Below, in pieces: positions 36,101-45,300 of a DNA stretch of 61,585 bases. The notes beneath the pieces are model-generated. The model did no database searches. It was not told where the DNA came from and saw nothing but the letters and a program-made list of their open reading frames with translations. This DNA is from Streptomyces griseoruber (GTDB lineage Bacteria > Actinomycetota > Actinomycetes > Streptomycetales > Streptomycetaceae): assembly GCF_001514205.1 (NCBI RefSeq), contig NZ_KQ948774.1, positions 270,167 to 331,751 on the forward strand. Reading direction: 5' to 3'. Numbering within the stretch: position 1 is the stretch's first letter; every line of letters begins with the position of its first letter. The position numbers and the translations under genes were made by a program.

Positions 36101-38338
36101 CTATGCTTTTCCACGCTGTCGTCGGTACTCGTCCAGGACCGAATGAGCATGGTCGTTACCCGAGAGATGGCCTTCGCGTACTGCCGACTCGATTTCGGCC
36201 TGATCCAGCCCCGAGGGGAACGCGCCGTTCGCTGCCGAGGCCGCCAACTGCGCTGCTTGCAGCGTCGAGGCCTTGTGTACTTCCCAGTCCTTCCCAGACT
36301 TGAAGAGTGCCTCGTCGGACCTGTCCCGGGGGTCCGGGAAGAGTCCGTCGATCATCTGTCCTGTCAGGTCCTCCGTTGCTGCCACGGCAAATGCGCCGGC
36401 GACAGGGGAAGCCGCCGTGCTGACTCCGACGCCGATGCCGATACTTGCGGCTGTATTAGCCCAGGCTTTCCATTTGTCCATGTCCTTGTTGAACTGGGCG
36501 TCGCCCTCCGCGGAATTCTGGATGTCTGAGTCCTGTCGCGCCAGGCCCAGAATTCCTTGAACCTCTGAGTTTCTCGCCGAGATTTCCTGGATGGTCTGCC
36601 GAGTGGTTTCACCGTAGGCGTCGGGGTTGGCCAAGTGGTAACCCATGAGATCGCTGGTGTAGAGCGACTCGCCGATATTGAGGGCCTTATAGCCGTCAGG
36701 GGTTTGGCCTATGTCGTACATGAAGCGGGTTATGTCCTGCTCGGTGAACTTGGCCTGAGTTCCGCTGAGGGGATAGAGGTCTGCGAGTGTGGTACCTCCC
36801 GCCTCGCCCCCGGAAAGCGCCCGATGGATGTCCGGCATGTACTCCGCCGTCATCTGCCCGAGACTTGTTTCCATACCCTTGTGCAGCTTGAAATCGTCCT
36901 TCGGGTCCGAGATCCCGTGGACGATCTTCGTCATGAGATCGGCCTGATCCTTTGTGTGGCCGGGCATGCCTGCAGTCGGGCCTTCGTCGAACGGGTGCCC
37001 GGTTGTGGCTGACTCCAGGGCGTGGGAGAGCGAGCGGTAGCCGGCAGATGCTCCCGTGTCATTGTCGCCAGTACCGTCCGAGGGCCACTCGCGATCAGAG
37101 GTCAGGTAATCGAAGTTCTTGTCACTGGAGAAGAAGCCGATGGACGCATCGGGATTGTGCCCCAGTGCCTGCATGAACCCCGTCATCGGATCCTGGCCAT
37201 GATCGTCCTTGGCTCCGAAATTCAGATCTGTCTCCGAATTTCGTGTCCAGTAGTCCGCAGGCGAGAGAGGGCCGTCCCAGCGCTTGTCTTCCTTCATCAG
37301 CGCGTCGCCGTAGTCATGGAGGAACTTTGTGTCGAAATTTCCCTCGCGCATGAGATTGCTCATCACCTGGAACCCGTAAGGGTTTGCCGCGTCCTCGCTG
37401 TCGATGCGGCGGCCCCCCAGGTCGATGACTTCTTTCTCCCAGGCGCGCATGGCTTTGGTGTCGGAGTGCGTGGCTGATGCCAACGAGCGGCCAAGGTTGT
37501 CCTGCAGCGCCTTGAGCTGCTTCAGGCGCTCCTCGCTCGGCTTGGGATCCCTTGAGTACGCCTCAACCTTTGGGTCGGCCATAGCTGCCCAGAATTGGAG
37601 CGTGCCTTTGCCGCCGAGACCTGTCGCGAACTTCTCGTTGAAGAGAGGGTCGCCTTCGTATGTGGCGAACACCTTGTTCATCTGCTGAATCTGCGCGGTC
37701 GTCATTTCGTTGCCCAGCTGAGCCAGCTTGACCATCGCACGGGCTTCCTTGAGTGACTCCTTGCGCTCACGGGAAGCCTCACTGATGCTGGACGCCGTCT
37801 CCGTGTTGAAGCCCTCCTTGCGCCCGTTTGCATCCATCGTGAGGGCCCAACTCAGCGCGATATCCGCGTCGTCAGCGTCCTTGAGCGCCGCTTCGATCCT
37901 GTTATTGCAGTCGTGGACAGTGTCGAGGTAGCCCTTTTGGAGGGCTGCCTGCTGGCCGTTCTCCGCCTTCGAGGTGTCACAGTAGACGTGACCCTCTGCG
38001 GTTATTTCGAGGTACTTGTCGTCATGGACGTATCCCTCGATCTTCTTGAGCTCGTCCTTGGCGCTCTGGAAGGAATCAAGTGCGCTCTTCAGCAGATCGT
38101 GAATATCCTGAGCTTCGTCGGCGGCCGCCTTCATCTGCTTCTCGACGACGTCGAATTTACCGAGAGCCTCGGCCGCGGCCTCACCCTTCCAATTCGACTC
38201 GGTGAGGCCCTTCGTCACCGTCGTACCGAAAGAACGCGCTATTGCGTCAAATTGGCCGGGAAGGTTGCGCCATTTGTCGACTGCGTCCGACAATGATGAC
38301 AGGTCCACAGCGCGAAGCTGTTGATAGCTGATGCCCAT
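36101..38338 (-). CDS. Large WXG-headed protein, candidate T7SS effector or structural substrate
   Basis: A 745-residue protein. Residues 1-160 resemble a WXG100-type helical hairpin with W50-K-G52 (SNWKGEAAAEALGKF). The middle (about 160-560) is a soluble domain with GHNPDASIGFFSSD and LHDYGDALMKEDKRWDGPLS. Near residue 640 there is an Ala/Gly-rich hydrophobic stretch (SIGIGVGVSTAASPVAGAF), as seen in T7SS polymorphic toxins. It may belong to DUF6571; I am not certain. No known toxin catalytic motif is seen at the C-terminus. AAGGAGA lies 8 bases before ATG 38338. Codon use is less GC-rich than that of neighbours. Confidence 0.8.
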   Translation of the reverse strand: MGISYQQLRAVDLSSLSDAVDKWRNLPGQFDAIARSFGTTVTKGLTESNWKGEAAAEALGKFDVVEKQMKAAADEAQDIHDLLKSALDSFQSAKDELKKIEGYVHDDKYLEITAEGHVYCDTSKAENGQQAALQKGYLDTVHDCNNRIEAALKDADDADIALSWALTMDANGRKEGFNTETASSISEASRERKESLKEARAMVKLAQLGNEMTTAQIQQMNKVFATYEGDPLFNEKFATGLGGKGTLQFWAAMADPKVEAYSRDPKPSEERLKQLKALQDNLGRSLASATHSDTKAMRAWEKEVIDLGGRRIDSEDAANPYGFQVMSNLMREGNFDTKFLHDYGDALMKEDKRWDGPLSPADYWTRNSETDLNFGAKDDHGQDPMTGFMQALGHNPDASIGFFSSDKNFDYLTSDREWPSDGTGDNDTGASAGYRSLSHALESATTGHPFDEGPTAGMPGHTKDQADLMTKIVHGISDPKDDFKLHKGMETSLGQMTAEYMPDIHRALSGGEAGGTTLADLYPLSGTQAKFTEQDITRFMYDIGQTPDGYKALNIGESLYTSDLMGYHLANPDAYGETTRQTIQEISARNSEVQGILGLARQDSDIQNSAEGDAQFNKDMDKWKAWANTAASIGIGVGVSTAASPVAGAFAVAATEDLTGQMIDGLFPDPRDRSDEALFKSGKDWEVHKASTLQAAQLAASAANGAFPSGLDQAEIESAVREGHLSGNDHAHSVLDEYRRQRGKA

Positions 38339-38339
38339 G

Positions 38340-38762
38340 TCAGTGCTTCTCCTTCCCGTCCCTGAGGCTCTTGGCCTTCTGGTGTCGCTTGTCCTCTTCT
38401 GATCGGAACTCGGCGGCTGAAGTGCGCAGGTTTCCGGCCACACCCTTGTCGAGCAGTCCATCCATGTACTGCATCTGAGAGCGCCATCGCTTCTGGAAGG
38501 TGGCGATCGCAGCTTCCGACTTGAAGCCCTTGAGTTCTACCTTGCCTGTCGCCGACATCGTTTTGTCATCGGCGTCCTTGAAGTTGGAGCGAACCGTGTC
38601 CGCCTTCGTGGCGCGTTCTTCGAGTACACCTGAATCCACGTCCAAGGTCGGCTGCGATGCGCCTCCGCCTCCGTCCGCAGGAAGCTGGTTGAGCTGCATG
38701 CTGCTTTCCTGGCGAGCCACGGCGGAGCTGCGTGCCTGGCCCCACATCTCATCGAACGACAC
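38340..38762 (-). CDS. Small helical T7SS partner protein
   Basis: A 140-residue mostly helical protein with a flexible Gly/Ser-rich stretch near residues 30-40 and two long helices (about 46-75 and 84-125, FQKRWRSQMQYMDGLLDKG). It lacks a clear WxG turn. Its gene ends 1 base before the start of the 745-residue protein gene, so the two are coupled, as are the small partner and large LXG/WXG-headed protein in other T7SS effector loci. Function is inferred from this context only. GTG 38762 has GAAGGAAA upstream. Confidence 0.75.
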   Translation of the reverse strand: MSFDEMWGQARSSAVARQESSMQLNQLPADGGGGASQPTLDVDSGVLEERATKADTVRSNFKDADDKTMSATGKVELKGFKSEAAIATFQKRWRSQMQYMDGLLDKGVAGNLRTSAAEFRSEEDKRHQKAKSLRDGKEKH

Positions 38763-38805
38763 GTCGTTTCCTTCGCTTTGTCAGCGGCGATTGGCTGGTC
38801 GTGGC

Positions 38806-40197
38806 TCAGCGAGCCGAGGGCCGGTCGGTGCCGGACGATCCGTCGGTGGGTGAGCCAGGGACTTGGCCCTGTGGCTGACCGAAGGGCGGGTACGGCTGGT
38901 GAGAGACGTACGGCGAGTAGGCTGGCGGTACTGGCACGGCGGCCGACCGGGCGACGCGGCGTCGGCGGGCCCGAATCACCGGGACGGCGACGGCAGTGCC
39001 GAGGAGCGCGGCGACACCGAAGCCCAGGGCGATCCGCAGGGGCGCGTTGCTGTCGTCGGCCTCAGACGCTGTCGAGTCGCCGGTCTTGTCGTCCGACGCA
39101 GAGTTGGTGGCCTGAGAGGGCTTCGGGGCCGGGGAAGCGGACGTCGCTGCCGCCAGGTCCGGAAGCGGGTATGTGTCGGCAGGGCCCGGGTCGCCCGGAT
39201 CCTCGAGCGCGGCGCGGGGGCGGACGATGCCGTACCCGAAGTCGTCGTTGCGGGTCCAGCTCTTCTCATTGCCCTTCATCGTGTTGATGAGGACGCGGAG
39301 CACCTGATTGTTTGTCCAGGACGGATGCTTGGACCAGATGAGGGCGGCAGACGCCGAGGCGATCGCCGTAGCGTCACTTGTTCCCTCGGTTCTGCAGACC
39401 TGAGTGCCACCGAGGCATGCGTGGATCATATTGTCGCCCGGCGCAGTGACGTCGACCTCGGAACCATGCTGGGAGAACGAAGCCCGCTGCACGGATTCCG
39501 TGACCGCGCCCACGCCCACGACACCGGGCGTGGAAGCCGGATACTGCGGAAGGTTGGACGTGTCTCCGCTGTTGCCGACACCGGCGAAGATCAGCTTCCC
39601 CTGGTCGATGGCGTATCTGACTGCCGAGGCCAACTCCGGCGTGCCGACGTTCTTTCTTCCCGAAGCGTTGGCGGCAGCCATGGAGATGTTGATGATCTGC
39701 GCCTTCGAGTCCGCTGCGTACCTGATGGCCTCGGACATCACGCGGGAATATTCCGAGCCCGTGTCCACCTTTCCGAAGTCCTCGGTGGAGTAGCGCATGC
39801 GGATGGGGAGGATCTTGGATCCGGGCGCGAGGCCATAGGAACCATCGAGCGAACCTCGCGCGCCCGTGGCAGCAATGAGTGCGGCCATGTTCGTGCCATG
39901 GCCGGCCAAGTCGGTGTGTGCGTCTCCTCGTTGGTCCGAGTAGTCCTTGCCGTCCAGTACCTGACCCTCGAGGTCGGCCAGAGACGTGTCGACGCCGGAA
40001 TCGATGACGGCGACGGTGATTCCCTTGCCGGTGCTGGTCTCCCACATCTCGTCGGCCTGCATGGCATCGAGATACCACTGGCGGGCTCTCACGGACTGGG
40101 CGTGGGCCGGAGTCGCGGCAATGCCTACCAGCAGCAGGCCGAGAGCAGCCGACGCCACCGAGACGGGCCGCAGTGTTCGCTTACTGCTGGTACGCAT
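38806..40197 (-). CDS. Second mycosin-like S8 serine protease
   Basis: A 463-residue subtilisin-family protease with a signal peptide (residues 1-33, ending ATPAHAQ), catalytic Asp66 (AVIDSGVD), His100 (GHGTNMAALI) and Ser274 (EGTSDATAIAS), and a C-terminal membrane helix (about 392-412) followed by RARRRRVARS and a Pro-rich cytoplasmic tail. Like the first mycosin it should sit outside the membrane. It belongs to the reverse cluster from eccC, between the PPE-like gene and the cargo genes. It may process or chaperone the cargo rather than the core complex. Confidence 0.92.
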   Translation of the reverse strand: MRTSSKRTLRPVSVASAALGLLLVGIAATPAHAQSVRARQWYLDAMQADEMWETSTGKGITVAVIDSGVDTSLADLEGQVLDGKDYSDQRGDAHTDLAGHGTNMAALIAATGARGSLDGSYGLAPGSKILPIRMRYSTEDFGKVDTGSEYSRVMSEAIRYAADSKAQIINISMAAANASGRKNVGTPELASAVRYAIDQGKLIFAGVGNSGDTSNLPQYPASTPGVVGVGAVTESVQRASFSQHGSEVDVTAPGDNMIHACLGGTQVCRTEGTSDATAIASASAALIWSKHPSWTNNQVLRVLINTMKGNEKSWTRNDDFGYGIVRPRAALEDPGDPGPADTYPLPDLAAATSASPAPKPSQATNSASDDKTGDSTASEADDSNAPLRIALGFGVAALLGTAVAVPVIRARRRRVARSAAVPVPPAYSPYVSHQPYPPFGQPQGQVPGSPTDGSSGTDRPSAR

Positions 40198-40227
40198 CTG
40201 TCTTCCTGGTTGGGGAGTCGCGTCAAC

Positions 40228-41796
40228 TCAGTCGACGACCGGTGGAACGGCTCGACGGTCATGGGCTGCCCATGTCTCCTCGTCCTCGACGAGGTAGTCC
40301 GGTCGCTGGCCATGCTGCTGATCCCGCCGAGGTCCTGTCGGGTTCGACGGATGCGTGTTCGCCCCGCTGCCGCCTCGAGCCGGATTCGGACCCTGCTCCG
40401 GGGCGGAGGAACCTGAGGGGGAACGTACCAACCCAGCTCCGCCAGGTGTGAAGGGGCGCGCGTTCGTGCGGCCTGGCTGTGCGCGGCTGCCCACGATGCC
40501 GCCGGATTCCGACGCGAGCCGACGCCCACCGGTCAGACCCGCCCCAGGGCTGGTGCCCCCTGCGCTCGGCATGCCGGGAGTCATGCCGCGGGTCATGGGG
40601 GCGCGCCCCTGCGCTGTACCGCCGTTGCCGATGACGGTTCCCCGCGGAATTCCGGTGGACCGGCCGGCACCAGGAGTCACCGGCCGCCCCCCGAGGATTC
40701 CGCTCTCGCGCGGCAGGCGTGATGCCGCACCATTGGCGATCCCCTGCCCGGGTAGCAGGGACGGGCGTGACGCTGTCGGCAGGCGCCCGGGCGGGCTGGG
40801 ATTCGTCCCACTTCCGCCACCACCGAAAGCAGGCGGGAGGACACCCGGCTGGACGGTCGGTGCGGCCTCTGGGCGGGGAAGTCCTGTATGCGGTCCGGAC
40901 GAAGTCGTGGGGCTCACCGGGAGGGAGGAGTCGGGCAGCGTTCCCACGCCGTCGATCTCCATACCCGCCGTAGGCACGGTTCGCGCTGGCTGTTGACCAG
41001 GCCCTGCCGCGCCAAGGCCGACGTCGGCCCGTGATGCGGAGCCCCCGGAAAGGTGAGATGCGGTGCTGACGCTGCCGGAGTGCGAGGAGGCGACGGAGAC
41101 GCCGCTGCCGGACTGGGCGTACTGAGAACCGGTCGGTACGTACTCACTCCCAGGCTCGACCCACCATCCCGAACTGCCGGTGTTCCCCGCCGGCGGCGAG
41201 AACGTAGGCGGCTCCACGCTGTTCACCTGCTGAGCCGAGTATTCGTACGTCTGAGCCAGCTTCTGCATCTGTTGGATCGCCTCGGCCCGGGCGGCGTCGA
41301 TGCGGTCCTGTGCCGCCGTGGCGTCGGACTGGGCGGTCTGGGCGAGCGCACGGGCGTCGGGATCGTTCCTCGCGCCGGGCTGCTTCGCCGCGGCGATCGT
41401 GCTCTTCGCGTCGGAGAGGTCTGCCTGGGCTTGAGTGGTCTCCGACACCTTCGGCATCGCAGCCTTGGCCTCGGCGACGGCCTGGGCCACGGTTTCCATC
41501 CACCGTGACGCCACCTCGGCGTACTGGCCGAGACGGAGCGTGGCGCTGGCGGTCTGGCCGCCCCAGTCGCGGAAAGCGTCACCGCCTTCGCCCTGCCACT
41601 CGAGCCCCTTGACATGTGTCATGAGGTCGTCGCCGATCTTGGCAATGGTCGAGGCCGCCTTGCCGAGTTTTCCGGCGAGATGGGAAGCACCCTCCGAAGT
41701 GGCGGAGTCGAGCAGGGCAGCGAGTTGTTCATGCGTCAGGGACTCGAAGTCCGTGCGCACCAGTTTTGGCTCCTTGCCCTGAGGCTTCTCGGCCAT
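40228..41796 (-). CDS. PPE-like WXG protein with long Gly/Pro/Ser-rich tail
   Basis: A 522-residue protein. The N-terminal ~190 residues are helical with a WXG-type turn W67-Q-G69 (GLEWQGEGGDAF) and a coiled-coil region. The rest is low-complexity Gly/Ser/Pro/Arg, and the end YLVEDEETWAAHDRR is a compact motif that I recall from other Streptomyces proteins of this kind. The layout resembles mycobacterial PPE proteins without real homology being shown. It is probably a T7SS substrate or a cell-surface protein. ATG 41796 touches the upstream stop (TGATG). Confidence 0.85.
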   Translation of the reverse strand: MAEKPQGKEPKLVRTDFESLTHEQLAALLDSATSEGASHLAGKLGKAASTIAKIGDDLMTHVKGLEWQGEGGDAFRDWGGQTASATLRLGQYAEVASRWMETVAQAVAEAKAAMPKVSETTQAQADLSDAKSTIAAAKQPGARNDPDARALAQTAQSDATAAQDRIDAARAEAIQQMQKLAQTYEYSAQQVNSVEPPTFSPPAGNTGSSGWWVEPGSEYVPTGSQYAQSGSGVSVASSHSGSVSTASHLSGGSASRADVGLGAAGPGQQPARTVPTAGMEIDGVGTLPDSSLPVSPTTSSGPHTGLPRPEAAPTVQPGVLPPAFGGGGSGTNPSPPGRLPTASRPSLLPGQGIANGAASRLPRESGILGGRPVTPGAGRSTGIPRGTVIGNGGTAQGRAPMTRGMTPGMPSAGGTSPGAGLTGGRRLASESGGIVGSRAQPGRTNARPFTPGGAGLVRSPSGSSAPEQGPNPARGGSGANTHPSNPTGPRRDQQHGQRPDYLVEDEETWAAHDRRAVPPVVD

Positions 41797-42302
41797 CAGA
41801 AGCTCTCCTCGCTCTCGGCGCCCGACGGGGCCGCACCGTCTGCGTCGCGCTCGGCGTACGGATCCCGCTCAGCCACGTAGTACTTCTCCGCCTGCGTGTT
41901 GACCGCCTTCATCCGCGCCCGAATGTCCGCATCCAAGTTCTCGTACCCCACACGCGACGCATGCACCGCCAGCCCCATGCCCTCGATCTGGGCGCTGAGG
42001 GCCTTCGACAGGTTCTCCAACTCGTCGTGCACGACGGTGTAGGAGTCGTAGAGGAACTGTGCTTCCTTGAAGTCGGCGGAGCCGAGCTGCGCGCGGGACA
42101 GGCGGTCCTCGCCGACCTTGCCGGGCGCCGCCTCCGACTTGTCGAGCTCGATCAGGAGCTCGTCCACGCGTTTCTTGAAGCTCGCCATGGCTGTGTGCTG
42201 GATGTCCAGCGCCATCTGAGGGTTGACGCCGTACAGCGTGTCGAACGACTTGCCCGTGTCCGGCGCATCCCTGTTCTCGGCGCCGCCCCCGTTCCCGCTC
42301 AC
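41796..42302 (-). CDS. Helical T7SS-associated protein
   Basis: A 168-residue helical protein with coiled-coil potential (HTAMASFKKRVDELLIELDK and HDELENLSKALSAQIEGMGL) and an acidic disordered end. No WxG turn is visible. It lies between eccC and the PPE-like gene, sharing one base with the latter, and could be its helical partner or chaperone. Start GTG 42302 has GGGGAGG 8 bases upstream. Confidence 0.75.
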   Translation of the reverse strand: MSGNGGGAENRDAPDTGKSFDTLYGVNPQMALDIQHTAMASFKKRVDELLIELDKSEAAPGKVGEDRLSRAQLGSADFKEAQFLYDSYTVVHDELENLSKALSAQIEGMGLAVHASRVGYENLDADIRARMKAVNTQAEKYYVAERDPYAERDADGAAPSGAESEESF

Positions 42303-42381
42303 CGCAGCAGCCTCCCCGTTGTCCCCGTTAAATCAAGATGAGCCCGTTCGGTCGGGATCGGACCAGGCTCGAGCAATCACT

Positions 42382-45300
42382 TTAGTGGCGTTGCGGAAGC
42401 AAGCCCACCTGGATAAGAGATGTACCGCGCTTGCGCGACACGAACACGCCGCGGCCCGCGGGCATCGGCCTGCCCCGGACATTGCCGAGGATGTCGCCCT
42501 CGCCGGGATCGCCGGACAGCACCACGCCCTGCGCCCCGAGTTCCTTGACCCGCTGCATGAAGGACTCGTACATGGCACGCGAGGCACCGGCCGCGCTGCG
42601 CGCGACGATGAACTTGACCCCGACGTCCCGTGCGAACGGCAGATGGTCCACCAGCTGCGACAGCGGATTGCCCGAGTGGGTGGCGACCAGTTCGTAGTCG
42701 TCGATGATGACGAACAGCTGCGGGCCGCTCCACCAGCTGCGGTCGCGAAGCTGCTGCGGCGTGATGTCCGGCTTGGGAGTGCGCATCTCCATGAACTGCC
42801 GGATGGCGTCCATGTGGACCTGCATCGCCGACGCCATCGGCGCGTACTCCAGGAGGTGTTCCTCCGACACGGTCTCCAGCATGGTGCGCCGGTAGTCGCC
42901 CACCACGATCCGTGCCTCCGCGGGTGTGTAGCGCGCGGCGATCTGCTTCGCGATCAGACGCAACAGGTTCGTCTTGCCCGACTCGCTCTCACCGAAGACC
43001 AGGAAGAACGGATCGGCGTCGAGGTCGATGAAGACCGGCTCCAGGTTCGCCTCGTCGATACCGATCGCGATGCCGTGCTGCGGGAACTCGAAGCCCTTGG
43101 GCAGCTGGTCGGCAGCCAGCTTGCGCGGCAGGAGACGTACGGTGGGGGCCGCCGGCCCGTGCCAGTTCCCCTTCACGGCCTGCACGAGCTGTGCCGTGGC
43201 GTCCGTGAGGTCCTCGTTCGCCGCCGACGAGTCGATACGCGGCATCGCCGTCATGAAGTGCAACTTCTCGGGCACCTGGCCACGGCCGGGCACTCCCCTC
43301 GGTACGCTCTGCGCGACCTTGCGGTCGAACTCCGAGTCCATCGCGTCGCCGAGGCGCAGCTCGAGCCGGCCGAGAACCTGGTCCTTCAGGACCGCCCGCA
43401 CCTCCATGTACCGCGACGCGGAGAGCACCACATGGACGCCGTAACCGAGGCCACGGGCCGCGAGGTCGGTCACGACGCCGTCCAGGCCCTCGTAGTCGTT
43501 CTTGAAGCTTCCCCAGCCGTCGATGACGAGGAAGACGTCCCCCCAGGCTTCGCCGGCGAACTCACCCGCCGCGCGGCGCCGCCGATAGCTACCCATGGAA
43601 TCGACGCCGTTCGCGCGGAAGAACTGCTCGCGGCGGTTGAGGATGCCCGCCACCTCCGCGACCGTGCGCCGCACACGCTCCGGATCCAGCCGTGAGGCCA
43701 CTCCGCCGACATGGGGCAGGTCCGCGATCGCGGCCAACCCGCCACCGCCGAAGTCCAGGCAGTAGAGCTGCACTTCGTGAGGGGTGTGGGTGAGGGCGAA
43801 GGACGCGACGAGCGTGCGCAGCAGCGTCGACTTGCCGGACTGCGGTCCGCCGACGATCAGCATGTGGCCGGCCGCGCCCGAGAAGTCCGCGTACAGCAGC
43901 TCGCGCTTCTGCTCGAAGGGCTTGTCGACGAGGCCGAGCGGGACCGTCAGTCCGCCCAGACGCGTGAACTCCGCCGCATGGAGACCGCGTTGCGCCGAGA
44001 CCGTCAGCGACGGCAACAGCTGGTCCAGGGTGGGCGCCTGGTCCAGAGGGGGCAGCCAGACCTGGTGGGCCGGCACACCCTGGCCCTCCAGGCGCTGGAC
44101 GACGACATCGAGCACGGTGTCCGCGAGGGCGTCGTCGTCCCTGCGCGCGGCTGCCTGGGCCTGGGCCGGATCGGGCTCCACGTGGACCATGGGCACCGGC
44201 GTCGCCGTGAACAGCGCCGGACGGCGCTCGATCGGCATCCTTCCCTGGGTGGTTTCGGGGGCGCCCGGCCGGTACGCCCCCGACACATAGGCCGCCTTGA
44301 AGCGGACCATTTCGTCCGTACCGAACTTCAGATACCCCGAGCCCGGCACGGACGGCAGGTGATACGCGTCCGGTACGCCGAGGGCCGCCCGCGACTCGGC
44401 GGCCGAGAACGTCCGCAGACCGATCCGGTACGACAGATAGGTGTCCAGGCCCCGCAGCCGCCCTTCCTCCAGGCGCTGGGAGGCCAGCAGCAGGTGGACA
44501 CCCAGCGAGCGGCCGATGCGGCCGATCTGGATGAACATGTCGATGAAGTCCGGCTTCGCCGTGAGGAGTTCGCTGAACTCGTCGATCACGAGGACGAGCG
44601 AGGCCAGAGCCTCCAGCGGCGCGCCGGCGGCCCGCGCCTTCTCGTAGTCGTGGATGTTGGCGTAGTTGCCGGCCGCCCGCAGCAGCTCCTGCCGCCGCTG
44701 CAGTTCGCCACGGATCGCGTCACCCATGCGATCGACGAGCGTCAGATCGTCGGAGAGGTTGGTGATGACGGCCGCGACGTGCGGCATCTGCGACATTCCG
44801 GCGAAGGTCGCGCCGCCCTTGAAGTCCGCGAGGACGAAGTTCAGCGTCTCGGAGGAGTGCGTGACCGCCAGACCCAGCACCAGTGTGCGCAGCAGCTCCG
44901 ACTTACCGGAACCGGTGGCACCCACGCACAGGCCGTGCGGACCCATGCCGTCCTGCGCGGCCTCCTTCAGATCCAGCATCACGGGCTGGCCGTCCTCGCC
45001 GACACCGATCGGCACCCGCAACCGCTCCGGGGTCGAGCGCGGCCGCCAGGTACGCGCGACGTCGACGGACGCGGCGTCGCCCAGGCCCAGCAGGTCGGTG
45101 AAGTCGAGGTTGGCCAGGAGCGGTTCGTCGTCGTCCCCACCGCTGCCCATGCGCAGGGGCGCCAACTGCCGGGCCAGCGCTTCGGCAGCGGGCACCGACA
45201 GCGCGTCGGGCTCGCCTTCGTAGATCGTTCCGCTTCCGGAGTCCAGCCAGAGCCGCTCGGGCCGTACGACGATGGAGAGGTCCCCGCGCGGTTGGTCGAG

